The notes beneath the pieces were generated by a model. The model worked only from the letters and a program-made list of their open reading frames with translations. It was not told where the DNA came from and did not search any database. From Ypsolopha sequella (lineage: Eukaryota; Arthropoda; Insecta; Lepidoptera; Ypsolophidae): a stretch of DNA of 64,000 nucleotides. Location of the stretch: positions 27,879,045 through 27,943,044 of the forward strand of contig OW203990.1 in assembly GCA_934047225.1 (NCBI GenBank), in the 5' to 3' direction. The translations under genes were made by a program, and so were the position numbers. Positions 43,801-52,874 of this stretch are shown piece after piece; position 1 is the first letter of the stretch; the number at the start of each line of letters is the position of its first letter.

Positions 43801-46800
43801 TATAAAGATAAGGATGGAAAGGAAAAGGAATGAAAGCCTTAGCTTGGCATCGTCTTTTGTAGTTTGAGTAAACCAGTGGCGTGCACAGAGTTTTTACACA
43901 GGGTAGACATAAAAACCGGTCAAGTGCGAGTCAGACTCGCGTACCTAAGGTTCCGTATCGTGGATGAAAAATGTAATTTTGTTTTCGTGAATTTCTAAAC
44001 TGCTATATTATTCCTGTAATCTTTACGTAAGCACATATTACCATGATTTTTTTTTATTTTTCGATCAACCAATTTTAGAGATAAGTTGAGGGACATCAAT
44101 TTTTTTTGTAGTTTTTCGAGGATTTCCCAAAATAGAGGCAAGTAAATATAGCTAAGCGGCATCGTTCCAAACAGTTTGGTTATTTGAACATAACAAGCAC
44201 GAGAAACAAAATAGTCGATTAGTATGTTTACAACCTGTCAGCCAGTTAAATGTTTCATATTGTTTTGGATTGAATTTTCTGGTTGCTTTACCTTTTATTT
44301 GAATCCGGTACGAAGCTGCTTTTCTCGATTACTTCTTTTTTTTTCAGCATAACACAGTTTTGAAAACGTACCATTTCTTAATTTTTGCACACACACATTC
44401 CCAGCACAACTTTCACAGTAGTTACTACCACCACTAGCCATTTTTTGCAATTTTTAGACCCAATTTTATTTTATTTATACTGCTTGTCATCAATTTGCGT
44501 AACGAACGAACGCAAAACAATAATGGATGGCTGGCGCCGGCTCAGCTGCTAAGGCGGCTTCGTAAGACTTCGGTAATTTTCGGTGAATGTCGTAAAACTA
44601 AAAAGACGTCGTCTTTTTGCAGTTTTCGCATACATGTCGCACGCAAACAAGCAAAAGCTTTTGCATTTGTGTGCCATGTACTTACAGTAACGCACACAAC
44701 AAAGATACTGTTGGAATAATGACCCACACATAAAAGCCGGTACTGACGGGTACTGGCCGGTAGCCACCATTCCGCGATGGCTGGTCCGATATTGAATTAC
44801 AACGAATCATAAGCCATTCACTTCATAGTCTTTCGTAATCGATTTTAGCGATGTAATTCTATTTCGGAATGCTCGAGCATAGATACTTTATCTATGGCTG
44901 GAGTGAGCGAGCGAATCGCAGCTGTGAACTGAGACTCGCAGTTCCCGCTAATGACAATAGATGGCGGTCGGTGTGGCTACACTTTTTTTTTACGATATGC
45001 GTAAAAATGCGTAAATGATGTGTATTTGTCAGGGTAGACAGTGTCTTTTTGTCTGTATGGACTGCACGCCACTGGAGTAAACATACTTCAAGTTTAGACT
45101 TAAAACAATCCTTCGATTTTAGATCACGAATAGGCGGAGGGATATTGTTCCAGCACTTTGATGCCATGTAGCTAAAACTTCCTCAGAATGATGTTTAGGA
45201 CAATCAAGCCGGTTAAAGCGGGTTTTACGCATACCACGCGTGTTGCAACAACAACTTAACAGTGGGACTTGCTTTTTTTATTGTTCCGTACCCGATGGGT
45301 GCCTAGCGGGACATTATCACTAAGTGTCTGCTGTATGTATGTCTGTCCGTCCGTCCGTCGGTCTGTCACAGGAGACTACAGCTTCAGGCGTAATATGTAG
45401 CCAGTTGAAATGTGGACAAGTGTAATCACCTTCGGTTCGTCATCAATAGTGAGGCTGCTGAGGCTGGTCGCAGTGGAGAAGTGCGCCGGTGTATTCTCCA
45501 CGAGGAATGTCGTCGCTCGCTCTTCGAACACTGACTGCGGCTCTGCTGTCATACAATCGTAGTATATTTAGATAATTGTGGCGTCTATATCAGGTGACTG
45601 AATGGTTTACCAAAATTCATACTGGAGACTCGGTAACCGATCAGGACTAAGGTTCAATGGTTCAATTGACTCAAATGTTAATTGACTCAGGTTGTTCTTA
45701 AACTAGGATAGGCACAAATAAAAAAAAACATATTTTGCAAAAAGGGTAATTGAACCTTGGTCCTGATCATTTACCGAGTCTTCAGTGTGAATTTGGCTAT
45801 ATAATGCAAAGTCATCTTATATTTATCGTATAGCAATTTTTATGGTGCTACAAATGATAGAGTAACAGCAAGTTCACTAGAAACATGTGTGTAGTGCGTG
45901 GACTCAAGCTGCAGCGGACAAAAGCTGCAGCCGTCCCCTATTTTTGGCGACTTATTTGCTTAGCGGCGGTAACTCAGTCGGTCGGACGCGACTCTCAATG
46001 TTGAGACCGAGATCGAGTCCTGCCCGGGAGAAGCCCGGGCAATAGTTGATAAACTGAAACCCGCACCTGTACATTCAACTTCAGTGCGAAGAAGACTCAC
46101 TAGTCGTCGCAACCTGTAGGTTCAGTTTACCTGTCGTCGGCGTGATGACGTCAGCGGTCGGCTCGGTGTGCGGGCGCGGACTGAGCGGCGCGCTTTGTCC
46201 GGGCGAGTCCGGAATCTCACTGGGAGATATACAGCCGGACGTCAGGCGACTGGAAACATTCAAGGTGTTGTATCACTGGTACACACATTAAACGAATACG
46301 AATAGCCCGTAGATTTTTCGGAAGTGCCTTGACAGACTGATTAACGCATGGCCTGCGTTCACTTTTCCACTTTCTGGGCGAGGTTTTCATTCTGGATCCT
46401 ATCGACCCTTTCCACCGGACGCCTTAGTGGTCAAGCATTAGGGATACTTATGTAAATGTAAGGAAGAAGGCGTGAAGACAGAGCATGCCCATATGTTAAC
46501 CACACTTACTAATAGTGCACCCTGCAAATTATCGGGGGAGGCCCTGCGGATAGACTGTTCATTTTACAGCCACAAATATCTACATCGCGTCGACAGAGAG
46601 CAAGAGCAACGTCTTGGGTGAAAAGTCTAGCACTCCGATCCTCCTCAGCGTGGCAAGTTCTACTTAAGAATACGTCTATATAACCCTACACCTTGCTCAA
46701 AAAGTATGGCTTGGCTGTTTCATGGAACTATTGCATGACACAACATTAAAGACTAGTGACTTAATTTCTTACCTTAAGTTCATCGGACTGTCTATGCGAT

Positions 46801-49800
46801 GGCCGCGAAGCCGCCAAGTCTTAATTTTTTAGCAAGATGTAGGGTTTGTAGAGTAAGAGGTTTGGCTCTAAATGAGATCTCCTAACTTTTTAACAGTGAA
46901 AGCTTTATGCGTCTTGGCAACCTAATATATGAAATGTTATTGGTGGGATCCATTTACACCGGTACATAAAAAGGGAGGAGGAGACGGGAGTCGCCACTTG
47001 AGATAAGAGCTCGGATGTGATGGAGTATACCTGACTTCGGAGAGAACGGAGCCCTGGTCGTCATGGTGGTCGCAGTCCGGCAGAGAGCCCAGGGAGCTGG
47101 ACCGAGAGAACATGAGCGGCGTGTCCTCTATACAGCCGGGGAGAAGGGAGCTGTGGGGGGACGCTGCGCCGGGAGTCGCCACTTGAGACACGTCCACGTC
47201 AGAGGCAAACGTTACTGCTTTTGAGCCTGAATTTGATGAAAAATAACGTTTGATTAGTGGTGTTTTATGTCTTGAGTGGTTTAAATAAGAAAGTGTAGAT
47301 TATTGTGTAAAGTACGTCAAAGTGTAGATTATTGTGTAAAGTAAGTCAAAGTTATCAGTTTAGTAAGCTTAGGCGATGCGACTAAGTTGTCTTACGAGTA
47401 ATACACTAGTGATGACTAGTGTATCGAATTAGAGGTAGAATATCGAGTAAGATAATTAGAAAACATATGTAATCATTGTTTGTAAGAGAAATATGTTATT
47501 GCTCAAATGTAAATTTAATTTTGCAAACATCCGACTTCACAGACCTTTCATTAAGGTTACTGATTAATGAACACATTTCTTTGTTTCATTATTTGTTTAG
47601 TAAACAGACTATGGGAACAGAAGACAATGTTGTAAAGAATTGGCTACCGAATATACAGCAACAGTAACTCCTTACCTTCCTTATCTTTGGCAGAACAGCT
47701 GATGCTCTGCTCCTGAACTTCTGGGTCCACGTATATGGTCGCCATTGCGTTCTTTTTCGCCAAACTATCTTCCTCAGTCGGCTCCCCAAGGCTGCTCAAA
47801 GAGCTGACTCTGGAGAAGCACCCAGGAGTGCCTTCGTCGCAGTAGTTTACCGGCTTCTCTGGCGTGATCATCCCAGAACTAAATTTCGTATCAAACACGC
47901 TACGTTTTTCTTGAGCGAGTTGTGACGGACCCCTTTGTATCTTAGCCATGGCTCGGTCGTTATCAGGTCGCGGAGGATCTTCCAAGGAACAGGTATCTTT
48001 TTCGTCCAAATTCATCATGACTTCAGCGTTTTCTTTGATGTTGAGATTGGCTTTGGGCTTCCCGTCTTTACCGATTACGCGAAGATCTGACATGGAAGTC
48101 GCGGTGGAGAATATAATAGGGGTTTCGTATGGGGTGCCTTCGGTAGCGAAGTGTTGAATAGTGTCTTCGTTGATGGATGGTCCGGGAGGGTCCGATACGT
48201 CAGAACCGGTTTCGGATTGATGCTCCGCGTATCTCAAGGAGTAGTCCGTCGGTTGGTCGAGGTCAGTCTCTTGGTAATAGGTGTCCGGACCGTCTTTCTT
48301 CGTTTTCTTTGTGGATTTAGGTTTCGATTCGAGCGGCGTTTCGATAGGTTCATTAGTTTTAGTTTCGGAGTACTTTCTGCTGAAGTCAATGGGTTGATCA
48401 CAAGAATCCTGGTCGACGTCGTAACCGGATTCTGTGTAGTTGGTTCTCATTTCTGTACTCCTCGGAGGGGGGATGGGCGGCTGTATCGGATACCGCATAT
48501 ATGTACCATCCTTCTGTCGCTGTGAAGACAATTTGAACGCTTCGTTGCCGGTGTCTGACTTCATAAGGTCTTTATTTCTCGGGGTCGGGACGGGGACTTT
48601 GCCTGTTCTCATGACTCGTTCGAAAACTGTGTCAGAATGTGCGCTGGTGACAGAGTCCTTGCTTTCGGATCTGTTGACGTTGTTCGAGCTTCCTCCGGAT
48701 GCAGATCTAGTTCCACTTATAGCACCCTTTAAAAGTGTATTACTGCAGCTTAGATAGCTCGCTAAATGAGCGCTATGACTCAGCGATATTTGTGAGGATA
48801 GCGTTCCCATTAGAGGTGAACTGGAGGTCATTCTGTGCCTTTCTAAATTCATCGCCAGCTGTCTCTCGGTAGCCGTGAATAGGTTTTTCTCCTCTCTATT
48901 GCTTGTGGTCGGGGAGTTCGCAGGTTCAATGTTGTCACAGGTCTCGGCCAAGTTTTGGTCTAACTCCTGTTCTAACGCCTTCTGCTTACGCGCACCCAGT
49001 GTTGGCAATGCGGGTAAATTCATGTTTCTGGCTGTTGAGTCTAGGGTTAAAATGTGTGTCTTTCCAGGTTTAGAGTTTAGTAGATTTTTTAATGCCGCAC
49101 TGGATCCCATTGCAATCATCTTGTGCTTGGAATGGATGAGGCTCCTGAGCATCGGCACAGCACCATGGTCCCACAAGAACTGCTGGTCTTGTGGACATCT
49201 CGCTGACAAGTTCCAGAGAGTTCCACACGAGTTACTGACCACAGTCAAGCTTGGGGATTTTAAGTGCTGCAGTAAGACACTAAGACAATTTCTCTCCCGG
49301 AGAATTTTCCTGTAGTCTTCCTGGACGGCGATGTGGCTGGATACATTTCTCATTATGCCGCCAGCGTTTTCTATAATCGCCAGGGTTTTCGTTGGTGAGT
49401 TGTAACTCAACATATCGACAAGAAAGCCCAAGGCTCCATCCACTGAGCATAGAGCAACCTTGTTCATTGAACAATGAGCTGTTAAGTTCCACAGGGCGGA
49501 TAAGACCGACTTAAGTGTTGCTTCCTTTTGGCATGTCATTGCTGCTTTCGTAAGGCCTTTAACTGCCCCCACTTCTCTCAGAACTTGTTTGCTGTTAGTA
49601 TCGGCTCTCCATGATAGATTTCTAAGAACGGCTGCGGTAACTTGCCTCATGTCATCATTAGGACTTTCTAACTGTTCGACTAGGGCCATCATGAAATCTT
49701 TAAACGAGCATAAGAGAGACTTATTGTTTCCATCTCCAAACGTAAGGTTCGTAAGCGTCATCCCAGCGTACTTGCGCATTGTCAAGCAAGTGTTGTCATC

Positions 49801-52800
49801 AGTTCTGCTGCCATGCGCCGCTTGATCCCCGTTAACCAACGCAGCCAACGCCTGCAAACCTCCAAATTGACACACTACATGTCTATGTTCTTCATCAAAC
49901 GAAAGTTTCATTAGTGCTGCAACGCTTTGGCTTGGATGTTTCGTTGCATCATCTTCTATAACTACATTGCCTTCTTTACGAGATTCAACAATGTCTTCCA
50001 AAACGTAGCAGTACTCTCTGACTTGCTCCAATAATCTCCAAACTCTCGCTTCTCGTCTCCCGGCTTTATCGTCCGTTTGGGTGTGTATAATGTTGCGTAG
50101 TGCTTTAGCAGCTCTATCACGCGTTTCTCTAGGCAAATTGGAATGGATAAGTTGGACCAGTAGCGGGATGCAACCGGCTTGCCTCATAGCTATGCAGCTC
50201 TCAACTGAACGGCTCATTTCTAGTAGTGGTCCGCTCAAATCTGCGTTGTTGTCCGGAGATAGAGTCAAGAGCGAGAGGAGAGAGTAAACGCACTCCATTT
50301 TGTTTTCCAAGTTGGAAGAAGGTCTGGGACCATCTGTGGAGCCGTTGCTGGAGAAACTTCGGACGCTGGCTGAGTCTTGACCTGTCCAGACATCTCGTTC
50401 CCCTGGCCAGGTTCCTCCATATAATTGAGAGGCTCGTTTGTTTCTTTCGCTCAAACGCGCAGCACTTTCTGAGCCATAATGCAGTGTACTTCTGTAGTTT
50501 GTTCTCGGTCGTTCCTCTGGATACGTAGTAGTTTTCTGCGGTCGTTTCGGTAGAGCACCGGATGGTCTTTGTGCTTGTCCGTCACCTTCTAAGATGTCGT
50601 CTTCTAAGAAGTTAGGGTTCGTGATGTCGCTCCGTTCGTCCAGTTCATCAGGAGATGGGGAGTCGAGGAAATGTGGTTTCGGTATTCTGCATTCGATGTT
50701 CGATCTGGAAGGCGGCTGGTAGTCTTCGTCAAGGAAATGTGGCCGGCGTGGTCGCGTGGGGTCTGATTCTAGGGTCTCCAATTCTAGGGTGAGGTCTCTC
50801 GAGCGTGCCTTGTCAGCCGGTTTAGGAAGGTGTTTGTTCGGTCCAGGTTTAGTCTTGTCGGTTTGCTTTGGGTCTTGTAAGCGATGCGCTTGAGGTGAGA
50901 GGGGGGAAAACTCGTCGTGGGATCCCCGAGGAGGTTCGCTGGAGGTGGATGGAGTGCAGTCATCGCTGGCCGATGGGCCGGAGTCAGTTAGCGGAGAGTT
51001 CGACGAGTCCATGCTGCTCCAAGTGTCGACCATCACTTCATTCTCCAACTGAAACAAAATGAAAGTAAACAACTTAAAATCTCGCCATAAAAGGGTATCG
51101 TGGCCAAGGTAAAGGTCTGCGGCTGCCGTGAGGTCAACAACATAGGGCGAATTACAGGCCAAAATGATTAAAAACAAAGATATCGTACTGTCAAGGTCAG
51201 CTGGCGACTCGCAAGCACCGTATGTTAAAGTTATAATATAAAGTTAATTTATATATGTATGATCCATTAGCCTTACCGCCTAATGATACACAAATTGGGT
51301 ATAATGGAGGAAGGTGCACACAATTTTGGTTCACTCACGCGTGCCTATAACTCTGCTTGTAAAAAAAAGACTACAGTATTTGTCGACAAATCGATAACCA
51401 ACTAACAGTACTATATCGCAAAGCTATTATTTGCTCAGTACGCGTGTCACACACATAAAATCATAACCCGCATGGCGTCTAGTCTTCCTCGCATAGCAAT
51501 GACTCTGGATGAGTCAGTCGGGACGATATTATCGTGGCACAAGATACAGTTGTTGCGTTGCACAGACTACGGACAAATAATTGAAATCATGAAGAAATTT
51601 TATATCAGTCCAAGCCAAAAACCTACGTAATGAAAATAGGGCCTTGGAATAAAGTAAAATTGATACCTACTGTTTGTCGAACTTTTCTTATGTGGATATG
51701 TTACTAGTTTTTCTCTATAAATAAATCATCTTTAGGAGCTGAAACGACTATACTGAGTTGAACAAGTGCCATTACGTCATTGAAGGAAATTGGTTCCAGA
51801 AAAGACAAATGGCAGTCAGCCGCCGGAGCCAGTGGCACTTCGGATCGTCGAAAAGACAATGGGCTTCTTGTCTGTCATAGAAGGCTACAGAGCTATAAAC
51901 TTTCCCGCCGCCGAGACAAATTGTGAGTGATGATTGATTCGATGCGGTCACAAGTTCAAACTTTGCGCTAGACCTAAAAATAAATGAAGGACCAAAATAG
52001 TAGATGTAGTCTCAACATAATTAAGTACCTATACAAATAACAAGATGATAAAATTTGCAGACACGAGAAGTCCTAAATAAATTGGTCGGTTAGTCATCGC
52101 AACTGGTGATCGATAAGTCAATATATGGATATCAAATTCCTGAATCGAAGGAAGGTAGTTAACCTGGACATCTACAATCGAGTCACGTCGCATTCGGTGA
52201 AGAAGAGAGTACAATGCGATTCCGATAACCAATAAATATTAATCAATGAACACATGAATTTCACTAAATCTAACAAGAAAGAAATGGTCGATTGAGGCAA
52301 GTTTTTGTTCAAGACTTATTCTAAGGCAAAAATGCTACAGTGAACACCTAATCGATCCATTTGTTAACAAATCAAGAGCATAAACGCGATATAAAGGATA
52401 CGTTATGAAACCTAATTTGCCGTCGGATATTACTAAATGGCTGCACACCGTTTAAACACGTAGTTAGAATGACTTATCACCGTTTTAGATAAATAGAATA
52501 AGAATGAGTATTTGAATATCCCAGTTCTTAAGTCTAATACTTACCAAATCACTATCATTAGAAGTAGCAGTCTCATCTAAAGGATTCCCATTCTCCATAT
52601 CGACACCAGAATCATTGGGATCGCCAGCTTTCTTCCTGCCGTTGGCGTCGACTCTTCGATCATCAGTTGGAAACAGACTGCTAGTGTTCCTCATGGGGTT
52701 ATAACTGATTCTTAGGTCTGTTGTGAAGTCGTCGTACAGTTTAAACTGATTGGCGTTGAATTCAGTGTCGTTGTCGAGCACATCTCGATGGTCGGTGTAT

Positions 52801-52874
52801 GAAGCGGTAGAGTTTGTATGGTCACTAGAGTTTTTGCTTCGATATGTCACTTTGTAATAATCACGGGAACTCAT
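30183..52874 (-). CDS. Apc: Adenomatous polyposis coli protein (Apc), 11 coding exons
   Basis: Joining (minus strand) 52874-52545, 51048-47676, 47226-47031, 46249-46131, 45545-45430, 42141-41997, 40705-40455, 39535-39464, one of four micro-exons (e.g. 37501-37467), 35540-35413 and 34831-30183 gives 9414 nt, 3137 residues; all junction phases agree. Domains in order: unique N-terminus; armadillo repeats (about 361-770); 15-aa beta-catenin repeats (DQPIDFSRKYSE near 996, DQPTDYSLRY near 1041); several 20-aa repeats (e.g. DEGTPGCFSRVSSLSSL near 1179); a SAMP Axin-binding motif (SGCISPSEIPDSP); and a very long Ser-rich, basic C-terminus with two SxIP motifs (SQIP at 3097 and 3112) for EB1. Apc scaffolds the destruction complex that marks beta-catenin/Armadillo for degradation and binds microtubules. 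The length resembles human APC and fly Apc1 rather than short Apc2. Exons 8 and 9 are the least certain. Confidence 0.93.
34832..35412 (-). other. Apc intron 10
   Basis: GT-AG intron of 581 bases (gtatgc to aaacag). It contains a tRNA-like SINE head at 35163-35234 and otherwise nothing recognised. Confidence 0.7.
35163..35234 (-). repeat. tRNA-like SINE head
   Basis: On the minus strand tggataagtcgctggcc resembles a pol III A box region and gggttctagacccgg a B box. No cloverleaf can be completed, so this is a tRNA-derived repeat and not a tRNA gene. Confidence 0.5.
35413..35540 (-). CDS. Apc: Apc coding exon 10
   Basis: 128 nt, acceptor tgtccattccag, donor TGAAG|gtatgc. Entered in phase 2 and left in phase 1, matching the micro-exon before and exon 11 after. 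It encodes a proline-rich stretch (SPPPPLPPKTTFVPAPPRPP) that could bind SH3, WW or EVH1 domains. Confidence 0.82.
36108..36310. other. GC-rich island of unknown nature in an Apc intron
   Basis: About 200 bases much richer in G and C than the surrounding intron, with open frames on both strands but no family I recognise. It could be an unplaced alternative exon, a fossil element or an enhancer. Confidence 0.35.
36945..37225 (+). repeat. SINE family S1, copy with tRNA-like end
   Basis: Relative to 60575-60882 this copy is in opposite orientation: gacccgggtcctagtcctgc at its start is the B-box end, then tgaatggtgaaggaaaacac, gtgtatttgtgcccgaagtg, ctcaaccctcg and cctctgacacccc at the other end. 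Confidence 0.65.
37467..37501 (-). CDS. Apc: Apc coding exon 9, micro-exon copy 1 (nearest exon 10)
   Basis: 35 nt encoding MSHEFARNLRD plus two bases. Entered in phase 0 from exon 8 by the acceptor cagtgaag, and left in phase 2 to join exon 10 (AG|T, Ser). A stronger acceptor five bases earlier gives a 40-nt form (to 37506) that is open only if entered in phase 1, as after exon 6. Copies 2-4 are identical, so which one is used cannot be told. Confidence 0.55.
37589..37623 (-). CDS. Apc: Apc micro-exon copy 2
   Basis: Same 35-nt exon and splice sites as copy 1, 122 bases upstream in the gene. An alternative to copies 1, 3 and 4. Confidence 0.45.
37711..37745 (-). CDS. Apc: Apc micro-exon copy 3
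   Basis: Identical to copies 1 and 2, with intact splice sites. Including three copies in one mRNA would create an in-frame TGA. Confidence 0.45.
37833..37867 (-). CDS. Apc: Apc micro-exon copy 4 (nearest exon 8)
   Basis: Identical exon with intact splice sites. The intron sequence before its acceptor carries the single base difference noticed in the array and then leaves the repeat. Confidence 0.45.
37945..38070 (+). repeat. Dispersed repeat, family D, copy 1
   Basis: From tgaatgcagttttgtttctt through aataaaggaatgtttccttt and aaaatgagctaactaaagga to cccttatattttttccacct. Almost identical to 58513-58628. Confidence 0.88.
38068..38325. repeat. Foldback MITE, family E, copy 1
   Basis: ccttgtataaggtgaaattt ... 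aatcaaccgcccgcattcat ... actggagactcgg pairs with gagtctccagtatgaattcg ... ggcggttgattaaatttaac ... cttgtata. Other copies: 45611-45795, 58135-58262 and a long version at 61145-61648. Confidence 0.88.
39148..39228. repeat. 80-bp hairpin
   Basis: gggcgtaaaagcaataaatt plus actcg pairs with cctcgtaatttattcctttt plus cgccc; the loop region holds cgagcgtagcgag. Confidence 0.65.
39464..39535 (-). CDS. Apc: Apc coding exon 8
   Basis: 72 nt, acceptor tatccttccag, donor CCTTAC|gtaagt, phase 0 at both ends. It encodes 24 residues starting VVKNKGPSSEAGS. Its inclusion rests on good splice sites and frame agreement with exon 7. Confidence 0.62.
39661..39825 (-). repeat. Family B repeat, minus copy
   Basis: ctcacgtctgtctcccagac ... 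gctacgatcctgacacacg ... cggctcttccacatccttca ... aatatgtcgccaatttggtc ... agcatacgtcctt is the reverse complement of the copy at 12475-12680. Confidence 0.8.
40025..40440 (+). repeat. GC-rich retroelement-like fragment with gatg tail
   Basis: A GC-rich block open in one plus frame over some 130 codons (with GGPPCLGPMAGGISIPNSRA) and ending in a tandem gatggatggatgg run, which resembles the 3' terminal repeat of a non-LTR element. I do not recognise the encoded sequence. Confidence 0.5.
40455..40705 (-). CDS. Apc: Apc coding exon 7
   Basis: 251 nt, acceptor ttcaaattccag, donor GCACAG|gttcgt, entered in phase 1 and left in phase 0. It encodes a 20-aa-type repeat (FTEDTPAVLSKAGSNSNLS) followed by a SAMP-region-like motif (NADLLEECIQKGIAQ; the family usually has LLEECI..AMP). 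The donor is weak. Confidence 0.85.
40826..41150. repeat. 325-bp foldback with tRNA-like B box in the loop-side arm
   Basis: attattataagagtgcatta ... ccaattaggaatcaatcgga ... aacaaatt at the left pairs with aatttgtttctgattgattc ... ctaattggtaatgcactcta at the right over arms of about 110 bp. The right arm includes cggtagcgcgcctgtcatg and aggttcaaggcccgagga, which look like pol III A and B boxes. Confidence 0.82.
41469..41680 (-). repeat. Family C repeat, minus copy
   Basis: aaaaaccggccaagtgcgag ... acgaagggttccgtacca ... tatcacggttcatgagatac ... agcctggtgacagacgg, the reverse complement of the layout at 15434-15706. Confidence 0.88.
41997..42141 (-). CDS. Apc: Apc coding exon 6
   Basis: 145 nt, acceptor gttatcttttccag, donor ATGAAAG|gtaata, entered in phase 0 and left in phase 1. 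It encodes a Ser/Asp/His-rich linker starting HTVEKKSSILKDHD with no recognised motif. Confidence 0.8.
43911..43972 (-). repeat. Family C relic inside the hAT-type element
   Basis: aaaaaccggtcaagtgcgag followed by tcagactcgcgtacctaagg and ttccgtat corresponds to the 3' end of the family C repeat on the minus strand. Confidence 0.7.
44794..44870. repeat. Dispersed 75-bp repeat, copy 2
   Basis: Close match to 2831-2904, from gaattacaacgaatcataag to aattctatttcggaat, within the hAT-type element. Confidence 0.6.
45083..45240 (-). pseudogene. LINE ORF2 C-terminal relic, split by the hAT-type insertion
   Basis: On the minus strand a frame reads SFSYMASKCWNNIPPPIRDL, the 'sF...a.k.WN.lP..iR' segment that follows reverse transcriptase in jockey/CR1-type LINEs. 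The hAT-type element interrupts it after KSKLEVCLL; across the 8-bp target site the frame continues a few codons beyond 43866 to a stop. A stop and frame change upstream show it is dead. Confidence 0.7.
45281..45415 (+). repeat. Family C repeat, diverged copy
   Basis: ttgttccgtacccgatgggt ... cgggacattatcactaagtg ... gtccgtccgtccgtcgg ... cagttgaaatgtgga follows the order of 15434-15560 with many changes. Confidence 0.65.
45430..45545 (-). CDS. Apc: Apc coding exon 5
   Basis: 116 nt, donor CCGAAG|gtgatt, entered in phase 1 and left in phase 0. It encodes a 20-aa beta-catenin repeat: FLVENTPAHFSTATSLSSL. The acceptor is a tandem cagcag; using the second copy would drop one Ala codon without changing frame. 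Confidence 0.88.
45611..45795. repeat. Foldback MITE, family E, copy 2
   Basis: caaaattcatactggagact plus cggtaaccgatcaggac at the left pairs with gtcctgatcatttaccgagt plus cttcagtgtgaattt at the right. Confidence 0.78.
45962..46030 (+). repeat. tRNA-derived SINE head
   Basis: gcggcggtaactcagtcggt resembles an A box and gatcgagtcctgcccggg a B box, with ctctcaat in the anticodon-loop position. The similar minus-strand sequence at 57655-57715 shows it is a dispersed family. Confidence 0.55.
46131..46249 (-). CDS. Apc: Apc coding exon 4 (SAMP motif)
   Basis: 119 nt, acceptor tgaatgtttccag, donor CGACAG|gtaaac, entered in phase 2 and left in phase 1. The sequence SGCISPSEIPDSPGQSAPLS matches the SAMP-associated motif of APC proteins that recruits Axin. 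Confidence 0.9.
46250..47030 (-). other. Apc intron 3
   Basis: GT-AG intron of 781 bases (gtatac to tttccag). No repeat or gene recognised. Confidence 0.6.
47031..47226 (-). CDS. Apc: Apc coding exon 3
   Basis: 196 nt, acceptor tcatcaaattcag, donor GTCAG|gtatac, entered in phase 1 and left in phase 2. It encodes the 20-aa-type repeat IEDTPLMFSRSSSLGSLPD followed by an acidic His/Asp stretch. Confidence 0.9.
47227..47675 (-). other. Apc intron 2
   Basis: 449 bases, gtaagg to attcag. It includes a perfect 29-bp direct duplication (agtgtagattattgtgtaaa ... at 47292 and 47321) and a short palindrome (atacactagt / actagtgtat). Confidence 0.65.
47676..51048 (-). CDS. Apc: Apc coding exon 2 (armadillo domain, 3373 nt)
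   Basis: Acceptor attttgtttcag, donor AAGGAAG|gtaagg, entered in phase 0 and left in phase 1; residues 111-1234. A Ser/Pro-rich lead precedes the armadillo repeats (about 361-770, with MECVYSLLSLLTLS, LRNIIHTQTDDKAGRREARV and LWNLSARCPQDQQFLWDHGA). These are followed by two 15-aa repeats, and by 20-aa-type repeats at FATEGTPYETPIIFSTATSM and DEGTPGCFSRVSSLSSLGE. Upstream codons in the same frame belong to the intron. Confidence 0.96.
51049..52544 (-). other. Apc intron 1
   Basis: 1496 bases, gtaagt to tttgtttcag. No repeat family or other gene recognised. Confidence 0.65.
52545..52874 (-). CDS. Apc: Apc coding exon 1
   Basis: 330 nt (110 codons) from an ATG with A at -3 to donor GATTTG|gtaagt, phase 0. 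It encodes a hydrophilic, Asp/Asn/Ser-rich N-terminus beginning MSSRDYYKVTYRS. No coiled coil is obvious, unlike the vertebrate protein. Further untranslated or alternative first exons may lie upstream. Confidence 0.8.

Larger units (their letters stand above)
43866..45082. mobile_element. Non-autonomous hAT-type DNA transposon with 8-bp target duplication
   Basis: gagtaaac occurs at 43866-43873 and 45075-45082. Between them the 1201-bp element begins CAGTGGCGTGCA (43874) and ends TGCACGCCACTG (45074), a perfect 12-bp terminal inverted repeat. An 8-bp duplication plus CAG-type ends defines hAT elements. No transposase frame is present. The interior carries a family C relic (43911-43972) and the dispersed repeat at 44794-44870. 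Confidence 0.92.
42142..45429 (-). other. Apc intron 5
   Basis: Longest Apc intron (3.3 kb). It holds a hAT-like element (43874-45074) inserted in a LINE tail (43780-43865 and 45083-45240), a family C relic (45281-45415) and a small direct repeat near 43336-43405 (atcgccacaacacaata, twice). Confidence 0.65.
45546..46130 (-). other. Apc intron 4
   Basis: Contains a family E foldback (45611-45795) and a tRNA-like SINE head (45962-46030). Confidence 0.65.

Noticed and set aside
47948..51062. Plus-strand open frames opposite the Apc armadillo exon
   Set aside because: Shadow frames; the minus strand encodes recognisable armadillo repeats without interruption.
51049..51177. 43 extra N-terminal codons in frame with Apc exon 2
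   Set aside because: A strong acceptor (attttgtttcag) lies at 51049-51060 and exon 1 joins it in phase 0, so these codons are intron.
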